Shown piece by piece: positions 20,007 through 30,374 of a stretch of DNA of 64,000 nucleotides (position 1 is the first letter of the stretch; each line of letters starts with the position of its first letter). Origin of the DNA: Campylobacter porcelli (GTDB lineage Bacteria > Campylobacterota > Campylobacteria > Campylobacterales > Campylobacteraceae); the NCBI RefSeq assembly GCF_002139855.1, contig NZ_CP018789.1, forward strand, positions 310,001 through 374,000, read 5' to 3'. Under the pieces are notes generated by a model. That model was not told where the DNA came from and made no database searches. It was given only the letters and a program-made list of their open reading frames with translations. A program made the position numbers and the translations under genes.

Positions 20007-22540
20007 ATTTTACTCTTTATCATCTTACTAGCCTCTTCTAAGGCTTTTGAGATATTGCTTATATCTTTACCTCCAGCAGTAGCAAAATCATCTCTACCAC
20101 CGCCACCACCGCCAACTATCGGGGCTATAGCTTTTACTAGCTCTCCAGCTTTTATATCTGTATTTTTGCTTCCTACAGCTAGGCTTACTTTATTATCTTT
20201 TGAACTAGCTAAAAATACCACAACCTTATCAAATTTATTTTTTATCTCATCTATTTTGGCTTTTATATCGCCATTAAACTCGCCCACTACTACATTTATA
20301 CCATTTATACTCTCATGGCTAAGCTCTACTGATGAGTTGGCATTTTTAATCTCATTTTGTAATGATTTTATCTCATCTTTTAGCTTGGTTATAGCGATGA
20401 TTGGGTCAGCTCCTTTTAGGCTAAATTTTATCTCTTCAAGCTCTTTTCTTAGCTCATTTGCATAGTTTAATGCTGCTTTAGAGCAAACTGCTTCTATACG
20501 CCTTACTCCAGCACTTACGCCACTTTCTTTGATGATAAAAAAGCTTCCTATCTCATTTAAATTTTCCACATGAGTGCCACCACAAAGCTCCTTAGAGCAT
20601 CCCAAGGTCAGCACTCTGACTTTATCAGAATATTTCTCGCCAAATAGAGCGATGGCTCCGCTATTTTTAGCCTCTTCTAGCCCCATTATCTCTACTTTTG
20701 CTTTAGCACCTTTTAGTATTGCTTCATTTACGAAATTTTCTATTTTTTCTAACTCATCTTTTGAGAGTGGCTTTGGATGAGAGAAGTCAAATCTAAGCTT
20801 ATTAGCCTCTACGCTACTTCCAGCTTGAGCTATGTGAGATCCAAGGATACTTCTAAGTGCTGCGTGGAGTAAGTGAGTGGCTGAGTGGTGGCGGCGAATT
20901 TCTAGCCTATTAAGGCTAACTTCACAATCTATGCTTTCTCCTATTTTTACGCTATTTTTTGTCTCTATGGTGCTTAGATTTAATCCAAAATATTTTTTTG
21001 TATCAAGAACTTGATTGCCACCTAAAAGCCCGGTATCTCCACATTGACCGCCACTTTGAGCGTAAAATGGAGTAGAATCAAGCATAATATATCCGATTTC
21101 TCCATTTTTTAGCTCATTTACTCTTTTAAATTCGCTATTTAAAAGGGCTAAAATTTTGCTAGTGCTTTTTAAATTTTCATATCCGATAAACTCATTTTCG
21201 CCAAATTCTTCAAGCAAAGCCTTAAAGTCTCCACTCTCTTTTGCAGCGTCTCCGCTACCTTTCCAGCTAGCTTTAGCTCTTGCTTTTTGCTCATTCATTA
21301 GCTCATCAAATTTAGCCTCATCTACGCTAAGTCCCTTTTCTTTTAGCATATCAGCCGTTAAATCAAGTGGAAATCCGTAAGTATCATATAATTTAAACGC
21401 TACTTCACCGCTAAAAGTTTTGCTTGAAGTTTTTGCTAACTCTTCGTTAAATAGATCAAGCCCAGCAGAGATAGTGGCTAAAAATCTCTCCTCTTCTAGT
21501 TTTATCAGCTCTTTTACATACTCTTTTTTCTCTTTTAAATAATCATAGTGCTCACCCATTAATTCTACTACTTTATCAACTAATCTATACATAAATGGCT
21601 CTTTTATCCCAAGCAAGTATCCATGGCGAAGAGCTCTTCTTAGTATGCGTCTTAGGACATATCCACGGCCCTCTTTATCGAAATTTACGCCTTGAGCTAG
21701 TAAAAATGTAGTTGAGCGAATATGATCGCTTATAACTCTAAAGCTAGCGCCACTCTCATACTCATATTTTAAATTTGCGATTTTTGCAACTTCGTTTATT
21801 ATAGGCATAAATAAAGAGCTATCATAATTGCTAAATTTACCCTCTTTTATAGCAGTTACTCTCTCAAGCCCCATTCCAGTATCGATTGACGGCTTTGGAA
21901 GGGGGCTCATGGCTCCATCTTTATCCCTTTGAAACTGCATAAATACAAGATTCCAAATCTCTAAAAATCTATCTCCATCGCCACCCATATAATCTTCATC
22001 GCTGTTAAAATGCTCACTTCCTTGATCGTAAAATATCTCGCTACAAGGGCCACAAGGTCCAGTATCGCCCATAGCCCAGAAGTTATCTTTATCTCCAAAT
22101 TTATAAATTCTATCTTTTTGAATATGCTTTTGCCAAATTTCATAGGCTTCATCATCATTTTCATGCACGGTTACATATAATCTATCTTTTGGTAATTGTA
22201 AAATCTCAGTTACAAACTCCCACGCATAAGCGATGGCTTCTTCTTTAAAATATTCCCCAAAGCTAAAATTTCCTAACATTTCAAAAAATGTATGGTGCCT
22301 AGCAGTGTAGCCGACATTATCTAAGTCGTTGTGTTTGCCACCAGCCCTAATGCAGGTTTGACAGCTAGTGCGAATAGGTGGAGTAGGGCGTGGCACATCA
22401 CCTGTAAAAATGCTTTTAAAAGGCACCATTCCAGCATTTGTAAAAAGTAGGCTCGCATCATCTGGGACTAGCGGAGCTGAATCTATAATCTCATGTCCTT
22501 TGCTTTTAAAAAATTCCAAATACTCTTTTCTAATATCCAT
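20003..22540 (-). CDS. alaS: Alanyl-tRNA synthetase
   Basis: The 845-residue class II synthetase shows the aminoacylation core ([40 protein letters not shown]), the editing domain zinc site (HHSATHLLH and [10 protein letters not shown]), and the C-terminal C-Ala region with [15 protein letters not shown]. The start [16 protein letters not shown] is canonical. It is the first gene of a four-gene minus-strand operon, and is divergent from the phnA-like gene. Confidence 0.96.
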   Translation of the reverse strand: MDIRKEYLEFFKSKGHEIIDSAPLVPDDASLLFTNAGMVPFKSIFTGDVPRPTPPIRTSCQTCIRAGGKHNDLDNVGYTARHHTFFEMLGNFSFGEYFKEEAIAYAWEFVTEILQLPKDRLYVTVHENDDEAYEIWQKHIQKDRIYKFGDKDNFWAMGDTGPCGPCSEIFYDQGSEHFNSDEDYMGGDGDRFLEIWNLVFMQFQRDKDGAMSPLPKPSIDTGMGLERVTAIKEGKFSNYDSSLFMPIINEVAKIANLKYEYESGASFRVISDHIRSTTFLLAQGVNFDKEGRGYVLRRILRRALRHGYLLGIKEPFMYRLVDKVVELMGEHYDYLKEKKEYVKELIKLEEERFLATISAGLDLFNEELAKTSSKTFSGEVAFKLYDTYGFPLDLTADMLKEKGLSVDEAKFDELMNEQKARAKASWKGSGDAAKESGDFKALLEEFGENEFIGYENLKSTSKILALLNSEFKRVNELKNGEIGYIMLDSTPFYAQSGGQCGDTGLLGGNQVLDTKKYFGLNLSTIETKNSVKIGESIDCEVSLNRLEIRRHHSATHLLHAALRSILGSHIAQAGSSVEANKLRFDFSHPKPLSKDELEKIENFVNEAILKGAKAKVEIMGLEEAKNSGAIALFGEKYSDKVRVLTLGCSKELCGGTHVENLNEIGSFFIIKESGVSAGVRRIEAVCSKAALNYANELRKELEEIKFSLKGADPIIAITKLKDEIKSLQNEIKNANSSVELSHESINGINVVVGEFNGDIKAKIDEIKNKFDKVVVFLASSKDNKVSLAVGSKNTDIKAGELVKAIAPIVGGGGGGRDDFATAGGKDISNISKALEEASKMIKSKI

Positions 22541-22680
22541 ATTAATTTCCTAAGTTTAAAAATGGCTTGATTGTATCATAAATTTACTAAATTTATACTC
22601 AATTTTTATGCTTTATAGCTATGAAATTTAAGAATTAAATAGCTATAATTTTGGCTCAAATTAACCTTAAGGAGTATGTA

Positions 22681-22890
22681 GTGGCAAAGGATTCTAACGG
22701 GATAGAATTAAACGCTGGAGATAGCGTTAGCGTGATTAAGGATTTAAAAGTAAAAGGTGCTAGTAGCACAATTAAGCGTGGCACAACGATTAAAAATATC
22801 AAGCTTACAAGCAAAGATAGTGAGGTAGAGTGTAAGATAAATGGGGTTGGCGTTGTGGTGTTAAAGTGTGAATTTTTAAAGAAAATTTGA
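22681..22890 (+). CDS. PhnA/YjdM-like C-terminal domain protein
   Basis: The 69-residue protein matches the C-terminal half of the PhnA/YjdM family (VAKDSNGIELNAGDSVSVIKDLKVKG, KRGTTIKNIKL), without the N-terminal zinc ribbon. The family name comes from an old link to phosphonate use that is not supported for most members, so function is unknown. GTG at 22681 is chosen since AAGGAG sits 6 bp upstream; a longer reading from 22651 would place that site inside the gene. Confidence 0.82.
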   Translation: MAKDSNGIELNAGDSVSVIKDLKVKGASSTIKRGTTIKNIKLTSKDSEVECKINGVGVVVLKCEFLKKI

Positions 22891-22932
22891 TAATTTATAT
22901 TAAAAAGCTTTGGTTTTAATGTGGAGATTTAG

Positions 22933-24240
22933 ATGGTTGAGATTTTAAGCGCAGTGGTTGTGGTGGCGGTAGTTGTGTTGATTTGGCTTGGTTTTGTGCT
23001 GTTTAAAAAGCAGAGCCAGCTAGCTAGTCTAGAACAGAAATTTAGCGATTTAAGTGCAAATTTAAGCATAAAAGATCAAGAGTTAAACTCCATAAAAGAT
23101 GAGAATAAAAATTTACAAGAGCAAAATATCCAAAATATCCAAAAAATCACACAATTAACTACAAAATTAGAAAGTGCAAATGAGATAAATGCGCAGCTAA
23201 AAGAGCGTCAAGATGAGCTAGATAACAAGACTAGGGAGTATTTTGAGCTAAAAACCAAGCAGATGAGTGAGAATTTGCTAAATTTAAGTAGCAAAGAGAT
23301 GACTGAGAGCTCAGCTAAAATTTTAGAGAGCTTGATTGTACCATTAAAAGATGAGATAAATAAATACCAAAAATCAAATTTAGAGATAAATAACACATTT
23401 AAGGTAAATTTTGAGAATTTAAAAAGCGAAACTAAAGGCGTTATGACTCAAGCTCATAATTTAGCCGAAGCGTTAAAGAGCAATAAGAAAATTCTAGGCA
23501 ATTGGGGTGAAATCCAACTTGATAGCGTGCTACAAAGCAGTGGGCTTATTTTGGGTGTTAATTATGAGAAGCAAGTAGCTTGTAAAGATGAAAATGGTAA
23601 TCAAAAATATCTTGATGCTGTGGTTAAATTTGATGAGAATAAAAAAGCGATAATAGACGCAAAATGCTCACTTATCAATTATAATGAGTATCACAACGCC
23701 ACAGATGAGAGCCTAAAAGAGGGCTATGCTAAGGCTTTGGCTAAGGATATTAGAAATCATATTGATAATTTAAGCTCCAAAGATTACGCATTTTTAGATA
23801 GTAAAAATTATGAGTATGTATTTATGTTTATACCTAATGATAATATGCTATTTGTCGCTCTTGGTGCTGATAGCACTCTTTATGAGTATGCATATGAAAA
23901 AGGTATATTTATAACCACGCCACTTACTCTTTTGATGGCTTTAAAAACGGTTTATATCTGCTGGAGAAATTTAAAAAGCGATGAGAATGCTGCTAGGATA
24001 TTTAGCGAAGCTGGTAAAATATATGATAAATTTGATGTGTTTATCAAAAATTATGAAAGATTAGAAAATCAAGTAATTGCAATGTCTAAGGTAATCGAAG
24101 ATGGTAAAACCACTCTATATCAAGGGCGTGGAAATTTAATAAGCAAGTTTGAAAACCTTAAAAAATTAGGAGCTAAAACTACAAAAACTTTGCCATATGC
24201 AATTAGCGATGATGAGTTAATATCAGAAAATAGGGGATAA
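22933..24240 (+). CDS. rmuC: DNA recombination protein RmuC
   Basis: The 435-residue protein has an N-terminal membrane helix (about 4-24), a long coiled coil (about 30-170) and the RmuC restriction-endonuclease-like domain (NKKILGNWGEIQLDSVL, DAVVKFDENKKAIIDAKCSL, which holds the conserved D-x(n)-D-x-K). RmuC limits inversions at short repeats in E. coli; biochemical activity is uncertain. Its own terminator hairpin follows. Confidence 0.9.
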   Translation: MVEILSAVVVVAVVVLIWLGFVLFKKQSQLASLEQKFSDLSANLSIKDQELNSIKDENKNLQEQNIQNIQKITQLTTKLESANEINAQLKERQDELDNKTREYFELKTKQMSENLLNLSSKEMTESSAKILESLIVPLKDEINKYQKSNLEINNTFKVNFENLKSETKGVMTQAHNLAEALKSNKKILGNWGEIQLDSVLQSSGLILGVNYEKQVACKDENGNQKYLDAVVKFDENKKAIIDAKCSLINYNEYHNATDESLKEGYAKALAKDIRNHIDNLSSKDYAFLDSKNYEYVFMFIPNDNMLFVALGADSTLYEYAYEKGIFITTPLTLLMALKTVYICWRNLKSDENAARIFSEAGKIYDKFDVFIKNYERLENQVIAMSKVIEDGKTTLYQGRGNLISKFENLKKLGAKTTKTLPYAISDDELISENRG

Positions 24241-24303
24241 AGACTATGTAATTTTAAAAGTAAAATAGCAAAATATGGGGATTTAATTAATTAAATTTAA
24301 ATC

Positions 24304-24321
24304 TTCAGCTTTAAAGCTGAA
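24304..24321 (+). terminator. Rho-independent terminator after rmuC
   Basis: TTCAGCTTTAAAGCTGAA is a perfect palindrome followed by TAATTTTTA. Confidence 0.7.
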
Positions 24322-24416
24322 TAATTTTTAAATATTATAATTTACTATTTTTATTTTGTTATCTTTAAGTTTTATTAATATATACTACGGAATTCAAAAA
24401 ATCTTAGGAGTGAAAG

Positions 24417-25763
24417 ATGAAAGAGAAGCACTATGAGGTGGTGATAATTGGTGGCGGTATCAGTGGCGGTGCGCTACTATATGAATTGGCTAGATATACA
24501 GATGTTAAAAGTATTGCATTAATAGAAAAATATGGCGGTTTAGCTACGCTAAATTCGAAAGGAACGGCTAATTCTCAAACTATCCATTGTGGCGATATTG
24601 AGACAAACTATACATTTGAAAAGGCTCAAAAAGTCAGCAAAACTGCTAGAATGGTGGTAAAATATGGCTTACAGCACGGCTATCAAGGCAAATATATGTT
24701 TGATGGTCAAAAAATGGCAATTGGCGTAGGCGATGTTGAGGTTGATTATATTAAAAATAGATTTAATGAATTTAAAGAGCTTTATCCATACTTGGAGTTT
24801 TATGATAAGGCTGAACTAGCTAAAATCGAGCCAAAAATTATATTAAATAGCGATGGTACTCATAGGGCTGAAAATGTGGTTGGTATGGGTGTTAAAAGTG
24901 GTGAATATACCACCGTTGATTATGGTGCATTTACAACTACATTTGTAGAAAATGCTAAAAAAGAGGGCGGAGAGTGTGATGTATATCTAAACTCAAAAGT
25001 GGATATAATCACTCAAAATGCAGATAAATACTATATCCAAACTGCAAATGGTCTATCAATTAGTGCTGATTTTGTCGTAGTAAATGCTGGTGCTCACTCT
25101 TTATATTTAGCTCACAAAATGGGATATGGGCTTGATTTTGGTTGTTTGCCTGTGGCTGGGAGCTTTTATTTAACTAAGAAAAAACTATTAAATGGCAAGG
25201 TTTATATGGTACAAAATCCTAAATTACCTTTTGCTGCTTTACATGGCGATCCAGATATTTTAGCTGATGGTTGTACTAGATTTGGCCCTACTGCTTTAGC
25301 ACTTCCTAAACTAGAGAGATACCATGATAATTGGGGAAGTTTCCTTGATTTTTGTAAAACTTTAAATTTTGATTCAGCCATTGCTGGTATATTATTTGAT
25401 CTATTTAAAGATAGCGAAATTCGCAACTATATTTTACGCAATTTCTTATTTGAAGTTCCATATCTAAACAAAAAATTATTTGTCAAAGATGCTCAAAAAA
25501 TTGTCCCAAGCCTAAGTACTAACGATATTTATTATGCTAAAGGTTTTGGCGGTGTTCGCCCTCAAGTATTAAATAAAACGGAGAAAAAATTAATGTTAGG
25601 TGAAGCTAGTATAAATCCAAAAACCGGAATAATCTTTAATATGACACCAAGCCCTGGTGCGACAAGCTGCCTTGGCAATGCGTTAAGAGATGTTCGTGAA
25701 GTTTGTGAATATCTAGGCAAAAACTTCAACGAAGCCAAATTAAACGAAGAGTTATTTGATTAA
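24417..25763 (+). CDS. mqo: Malate:quinone oxidoreductase
   Basis: Mqo oxidises malate to oxaloacetate at the membrane and passes electrons to menaquinone, replacing NAD-malate dehydrogenase in the TCA cycle of many Campylobacterota. The 448-residue FAD protein has the N-terminal dinucleotide fold (VVIIGGGISGGALLYELAR) and GGVRPQ near the end, plus TPSPGATSCLGNA. It is a shorter, divergent Mqo compared with the ~500-residue E. coli type. It has an AGGAG site and its own terminator. pyk follows as in C. jejuni, where both are also adjacent. Confidence 0.88.
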   Translation: MKEKHYEVVIIGGGISGGALLYELARYTDVKSIALIEKYGGLATLNSKGTANSQTIHCGDIETNYTFEKAQKVSKTARMVVKYGLQHGYQGKYMFDGQKMAIGVGDVEVDYIKNRFNEFKELYPYLEFYDKAELAKIEPKIILNSDGTHRAENVVGMGVKSGEYTTVDYGAFTTTFVENAKKEGGECDVYLNSKVDIITQNADKYYIQTANGLSISADFVVVNAGAHSLYLAHKMGYGLDFGCLPVAGSFYLTKKKLLNGKVYMVQNPKLPFAALHGDPDILADGCTRFGPTALALPKLERYHDNWGSFLDFCKTLNFDSAIAGILFDLFKDSEIRNYILRNFLFEVPYLNKKLFVKDAQKIVPSLSTNDIYYAKGFGGVRPQVLNKTEKKLMLGEASINPKTGIIFNMTPSPGATSCLGNALRDVREVCEYLGKNFNEAKLNEELFD

Positions 25764-25790
25764 TATTTAGGCGGATTATCCCGCCTAAAT
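25764..25790 (+). terminator. Rho-independent terminator after mqo
   Basis: ATTTAGGCGG (25764-25773) pairs perfectly with CCGCCTAAAT (25781-25790) and T-rich DNA follows. Confidence 0.75.
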
Positions 25791-25862
25791 TCTACTTTAT
25801 TTTATATTTTTTTCATTATTTATTCTTAAATTTGGTATAATTATCAAAACTTAGGAGCAGAT

Positions 25863-27305
25863 ATGAAAAAGACAAAAATCGTAGCAACTATCGGCCCATC
25901 TAGCGACTCTATAGATGTGATTAAGTCATTAATCCAAGAGGGGGTTAATGTATTTAGGCTAAATTTCTCACACGGCACACATGAGTATCATAAATCCACA
26001 ATTGATAAGATTAAAGAGGCTTCAAATTCTCTTGGTATTAGAGTTGGAGTCTTACAAGATATTTGTGGGCCAAAGATTAGGGTTGGAGCCTTAAATGAGC
26101 CATTTGAGCTAAAGGCTGGAGATAGATTAAATGTATTAAAAGATAGCATAATTGGTCGTAAAAATGGCGAAATTTATGAGCTAAGTATCAATCAACCTCA
26201 AATTTTATCTTTGATTAAAGAGGGTGAATATATATATTTATATGATGGAACTATCAGAGCAAAAGTGGTGAAGTGCTCAGCTGATATTATCGAAACCATT
26301 ATAGAAAATGATGGCATTTTAAGCTCAAATAAGGGAGTGAATTTCCCAAATACGAAGTTAAATATTGATGTTATTACGCAAAAAGATAGAGATGATATGC
26401 TTTGGGGAGCTCAAAATGGGGTGGATTTTGTCGCTATTAGCTTTGTGCAAAATGCAAATGATATAATAAATGCCAAAGCTATATTAAGAGAATTTGGCTC
26501 AAATGCTAAGGTTTTTGCTAAGATAGAGAAATTTGACGCAGTAGAAAATATCGATAGTATTATAGAAGCAAGTGATGGAATTATGGTAGCTCGTGGGGAT
26601 TTAGGAATTGAGGTGCCATACTACAAAGTCCCAAGCATTCAAAAATCAATAATCAAAAAAGCCAACGCAGCCAATCGCCCAGTCATCACAGCTACCCAGA
26701 TGATGCTTACAATGGCTAAGAGCCAAAGTGCCACTAGGGCTGAGATTAGCGATGTTGCAAATGCTGTATTAGATGGAACTGATGCTGTGATGCTAAGCGA
26801 AGAGAGTGCGGTGGGTATAAATCCAGTAGCAGTGGTAAAAGCGATGAGTGCTACAATAATCCAAAGTGAATCTATCTATCCATATGGTAAATTTGATGAG
26901 TTTGAATTTGACGATGAGACAGATATGGTAGCTAGTGCTAGCTCGCATTTAGCTCAAAGGATCGGTGCTGATGCTATCATATCCATTACTAGTAGCGGAT
27001 CAAGTGCGATAAAAATGGCAAGAAATCGCCCTACAATGCCTATAATAGCCGTAACTCATGATGAGGCCATCGCTAGAAGCCTTACAATTGTTTGGAGTGT
27101 TACTCCAAGCTTGGTTGTTTCTAAAAATCAGCTAAATTTGCTACTAGCTAATACAATAAAAGGCTTAAAAGATGCTGGTTTAATCAACTATGAATCTACA
27201 TATACTCTTACAGCGGGTTATCCAGCTGGAAAGATTGGTAGCACAAACTACATAAGGATTTTAAGAAAAGACCAAATAGAGTATTATTTAAATGAGGTAA
27301 AATAG
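25863..27305 (+). CDS. pyk: Pyruvate kinase
   Basis: The 480-residue protein carries TKIVATIGPSS at the start, FRLNFSHG, the active-site MVARGDLGIEVP and the ITATQMML segment with the K-binding region. Many Campylobacter lack phosphofructokinase, so the enzyme mainly serves lower glycolysis and anaplerosis. An AGGAG site precedes the ATG. The stop overlaps the GTG of the M16 gene by 1 bp, so pyk, the M16 gene and recG form one transcript. Confidence 0.95.
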   Translation: MKKTKIVATIGPSSDSIDVIKSLIQEGVNVFRLNFSHGTHEYHKSTIDKIKEASNSLGIRVGVLQDICGPKIRVGALNEPFELKAGDRLNVLKDSIIGRKNGEIYELSINQPQILSLIKEGEYIYLYDGTIRAKVVKCSADIIETIIENDGILSSNKGVNFPNTKLNIDVITQKDRDDMLWGAQNGVDFVAISFVQNANDIINAKAILREFGSNAKVFAKIEKFDAVENIDSIIEASDGIMVARGDLGIEVPYYKVPSIQKSIIKKANAANRPVITATQMMLTMAKSQSATRAEISDVANAVLDGTDAVMLSEESAVGINPVAVVKAMSATIIQSESIYPYGKFDEFEFDDETDMVASASSHLAQRIGADAIISITSSGSSAIKMARNRPTMPIIAVTHDEAIARSLTIVWSVTPSLVVSKNQLNLLLANTIKGLKDAGLINYESTYTLTAGYPAGKIGSTNYIRILRKDQIEYYLNEVK

Positions 27306-28525
27306 TGGAGAGATTAAATTTAAAAATTGATAATATTGATCTGATTTATGAGCGTAGTTGCGAGTTGCCACTTGTGGGATTAAAGCTTGTTTTTAAGGTA
27401 GCTGGAACCTGTAGTGAAAAAAAATATGGAGTAGCAAAATTAGCCGCTGAATTATTAAGCGAAGGGACGAAAAAGCTTGGTAGTAGTGAGTTTAATAAAG
27501 CTCTTGATATGAGGGCTATTATGCTTGGGGCTAGTGCTGGATTTGAGACATTTGAGATTAGCTTAGAGAGTTTGAGCGAACATTTTGAATATGGATTTGA
27601 TATGCTTGTGGATTTATTATCAGATCCAAACTACGATAAAAATATATTAGAAAAGCTAAAAACTCAAGCTCTAGGCGTGATCGCTTCATATAGTAGCGAC
27701 TATGATTATCAAGCTAGTAGCGCATTACAAGAGATTTTATACCCTAACTCACGCTTAGCTACGCCTAGTATCGGGACACCTAAGAGCATTAGTCAAATAG
27801 AGCTTAGCGATATTAAGGAATTTATAGAAGATAGCTTAACTCTTGAGAATATGTTCGTTGTTTTGGGTGGAGATATAGAGTTAGAAAATGTCAAATTCCA
27901 AAAGCTTTTTAATGTGTTAAACCATGGCAAAGAAAAAACATTAACCAAGATAGAAGTAAGCAAAAATAAGAATTTAAAGATAATTGATAAGCCAAGCGAG
28001 CAAGCTTATATATATTTTGGTTCGCCGATTAATTTTGATTTAAGGGATAAATTTAAGCTAAATGTGGCTATGTTTATTCTTGGTAGTAGCGGATTTGGGT
28101 CTAGATTGATGGAGGAGATTAGGGTTAAGCGTGGGCTAGCTTATAGCGTATATTGCTCGGCAAATTTAAATTTAAGCTATAACTCTTTAAATGGCTACTT
28201 ACAAACTAAAAATGAGAGCAAAGATGAGGCCATAACTCTTATAAAAGATGAGATAGCTAAATTTGTCCAAAATGGAGCAACGCAAAAAGAGCTTGACGCG
28301 GCTAAAAATTTCTTGCTTGGTAGTAAGCCTCTTAGCAAAGAGACGCTATTTAAGCGACTTGCAATAGCTCAAAAGGAGCATTATCAAGGCTATGAGCTTG
28401 GCGAATTTGATCTAAATTTAGAGCGTATAAAGGCTTTGGGATTAGATGAGCTAAACTCATTTATATCTAGCTTAGATGAGATTAATTCTCTTAGTATCGC
28501 TTGTTTATATAATGAGCAAAAGTAG
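27305..28525 (+). CDS. M16-family peptidase-like protein without the HxxEH zinc site
   Basis: The 406-residue protein has the two-lobed M16 fold. Where active M16B members have HxxEH followed by E, this one reads GVAKLAAELLSEGT (roughly residues 43-56), so the zinc ligands are gone. The partner-type R/Y segment is preserved (GSRLMEEIRVKRGLAYSVY). This pattern is that of the non-catalytic subunit of a heterodimeric M16B protease; no catalytic partner is in the window. Start GTG, overlapping pyk by 1 bp; the stop overlaps recG by 1 bp. Confidence 0.85.
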   Translation: MERLNLKIDNIDLIYERSCELPLVGLKLVFKVAGTCSEKKYGVAKLAAELLSEGTKKLGSSEFNKALDMRAIMLGASAGFETFEISLESLSEHFEYGFDMLVDLLSDPNYDKNILEKLKTQALGVIASYSSDYDYQASSALQEILYPNSRLATPSIGTPKSISQIELSDIKEFIEDSLTLENMFVVLGGDIELENVKFQKLFNVLNHGKEKTLTKIEVSKNKNLKIIDKPSEQAYIYFGSPINFDLRDKFKLNVAMFILGSSGFGSRLMEEIRVKRGLAYSVYCSANLNLSYNSLNGYLQTKNESKDEAITLIKDEIAKFVQNGATQKELDAAKNFLLGSKPLSKETLFKRLAIAQKEHYQGYELGEFDLNLERIKALGLDELNSFISSLDEINSLSIACLYNEQK

Positions 28526-30312
28526 TGGAGCAAATTAAAGAGCTAAAAGAGCTAGGGATTGCTAGTTTGCTAGATCTAGCTTTGATACTGCCAAAGAGTT
28601 TTGAGGATTTGCGTATAAAAAATCAGCCAAATTCAGGCGATAATAGCGTAGAAATAGAGATTAAATCTACGCTTACTCGCCCTAATACACTTAATGTTTT
28701 GGCTTATTGTATCTCTTGGGATTGTAGTGTAAGTATTGTTATTTTTAATGCTAAAGCGTGGCATTATGCTTCATTTAAGCGTGGTAAGAGGCTTTATATC
28801 TATGGTAAAAGCATGTTGTATAATGGAATTTGGCAGTTTAGCAATCCTAAGATTATAACCAAGGTTGGCCAGATTATCCCACATTATAAAAGATCTATAA
28901 AAGATAGCCAAATTCAAAAATTAATTCAAAAATATATAAGCCTTGACTCTTTAATCGCTCAAGGACTTGAAACTAATGAGGCTAATGAGATTTTATCTTT
29001 ACATAATCTTAATGAGACAAATTCAGCTTTAAATTTAACCCCTAAGCAGATGAAAATTTTAAAATTTATTGAAATTTTTAACTATTTAAAAAAGCTTAGT
29101 GTAAAAAAAGTGCTATTTAAAGCCACTGCTATTAAGCCATATGATATTTCGCAGTGGTTGGATAATCTACCTTTTAAGCCTACTAATGACCAGCTAAAAG
29201 CGCTAAATGATATTAAAATCGATCTTGCTAAAGATCTATCAGCAAAACGAGTGATAATGGGAGATGTAGGTAGCGGTAAGACTTTAGTGATACTTGGTGC
29301 GGCACTTTTAAATTCTCCAAATTTATCTATTTTAATGGCACCTACTACCATCCTTGCTACTCAGCTTTATAGTGAGGCAATACGGCTTTTACCGAAATTT
29401 ATGAAGGTGGTATATCTACAAAAAGGCTCAAAAAATATAAATTTAGAAGATGCGAATTTGATAGTTGGCACTCACGCACTCTTATACCAAAATTTACCAA
29501 AAAGCACTCTAATAATGATCGATGAACAGCATAGATTTGGCTCAACTCAACGGCAAAAAATCGATGAATTAACTCGTGATGAAAGCCTAAGGGCGCACTT
29601 TTTGCAATTTAGTGCGACACCTATTCCTAGGACGCTTTGTCTTATTGAGTCTGAGCTAGTTAGCTTTAGCTTTTTAAAGCAAACTCCATTTATTAAGCAG
29701 ATTAAAACGCTAATAATCCAAAATAGCGGATTTAACGCACTTTTAGAGCATATCAAGGCTCAAATTCAAGAAAATAAACAGACAATAATCATCTATCCGC
29801 TCATAGAAGATAGCCAAGTAAGCAACTATCAAAGCTTAAGCACGGCTGCTCCATTTTGGTTAAATAAATTTCAAAAGGTCTATATCACGCATGGCAAGGA
29901 TAAGCAAAAAGATGATATTTTAGAGCAGTTTGCTAATGATGGCAATATCTTACTAGCTACTACGATTGTTGAGGTTGGGATTTCACTTCCTAGACTCTCT
30001 ACTATTGTTATAGTTGGTGCTGAGAAGTTAGGTCTTGCTTCACTTCATCAGCTTCGTGGTAGGGTTAGTAGAAATGGCGGAGTTGGCTGGTGCTATCTAT
30101 ATACTAAGCTTGATAATATACCAAGTAGGCTTAAGGAATTTGCTAAAACTCTTGATGGATTTGAGGTGGCTAAGATAGATTTAAAAAACCGCCAAGCTGG
30201 AGATATTTTAGATGGGACAATTCAGCATGGGGCTACATTTGAATATTATGATATGGAAGAGGATATAGCTCAAAAAGCCAAAAGTAGATTAGCCGCTTTA
30301 AGGGGCAAATAG
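28525..30312 (+). CDS. recG: ATP-dependent DNA helicase RecG
   Basis: RecG remodels stalled forks and branched DNA. The 595-residue protein contains an OB/wedge region (about 50-130), Walker A GDVGSGKT (246-253), the DEQH box in MIDEQHRFG, QFSATPIPRT, and GRVSRNGGVG with the RecG C-terminal TRG segment. It is about 90 residues shorter than E. coli RecG, mainly at the N-terminus, as is typical for this group. GTG start overlaps the preceding stop. Confidence 0.93.
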   Translation: MEQIKELKELGIASLLDLALILPKSFEDLRIKNQPNSGDNSVEIEIKSTLTRPNTLNVLAYCISWDCSVSIVIFNAKAWHYASFKRGKRLYIYGKSMLYNGIWQFSNPKIITKVGQIIPHYKRSIKDSQIQKLIQKYISLDSLIAQGLETNEANEILSLHNLNETNSALNLTPKQMKILKFIEIFNYLKKLSVKKVLFKATAIKPYDISQWLDNLPFKPTNDQLKALNDIKIDLAKDLSAKRVIMGDVGSGKTLVILGAALLNSPNLSILMAPTTILATQLYSEAIRLLPKFMKVVYLQKGSKNINLEDANLIVGTHALLYQNLPKSTLIMIDEQHRFGSTQRQKIDELTRDESLRAHFLQFSATPIPRTLCLIESELVSFSFLKQTPFIKQIKTLIIQNSGFNALLEHIKAQIQENKQTIIIYPLIEDSQVSNYQSLSTAAPFWLNKFQKVYITHGKDKQKDDILEQFANDGNILLATTIVEVGISLPRLSTIVIVGAEKLGLASLHQLRGRVSRNGGVGWCYLYTKLDNIPSRLKEFAKTLDGFEVAKIDLKNRQAGDILDGTIQHGATFEYYDMEEDIAQKAKSRLAALRGK

Positions 30313-30374
30313 AGTTTGTGAATTTAGATTTTACTAAATTTTAGTATAATTAGACAAAAATCTAGGAATAAGTA

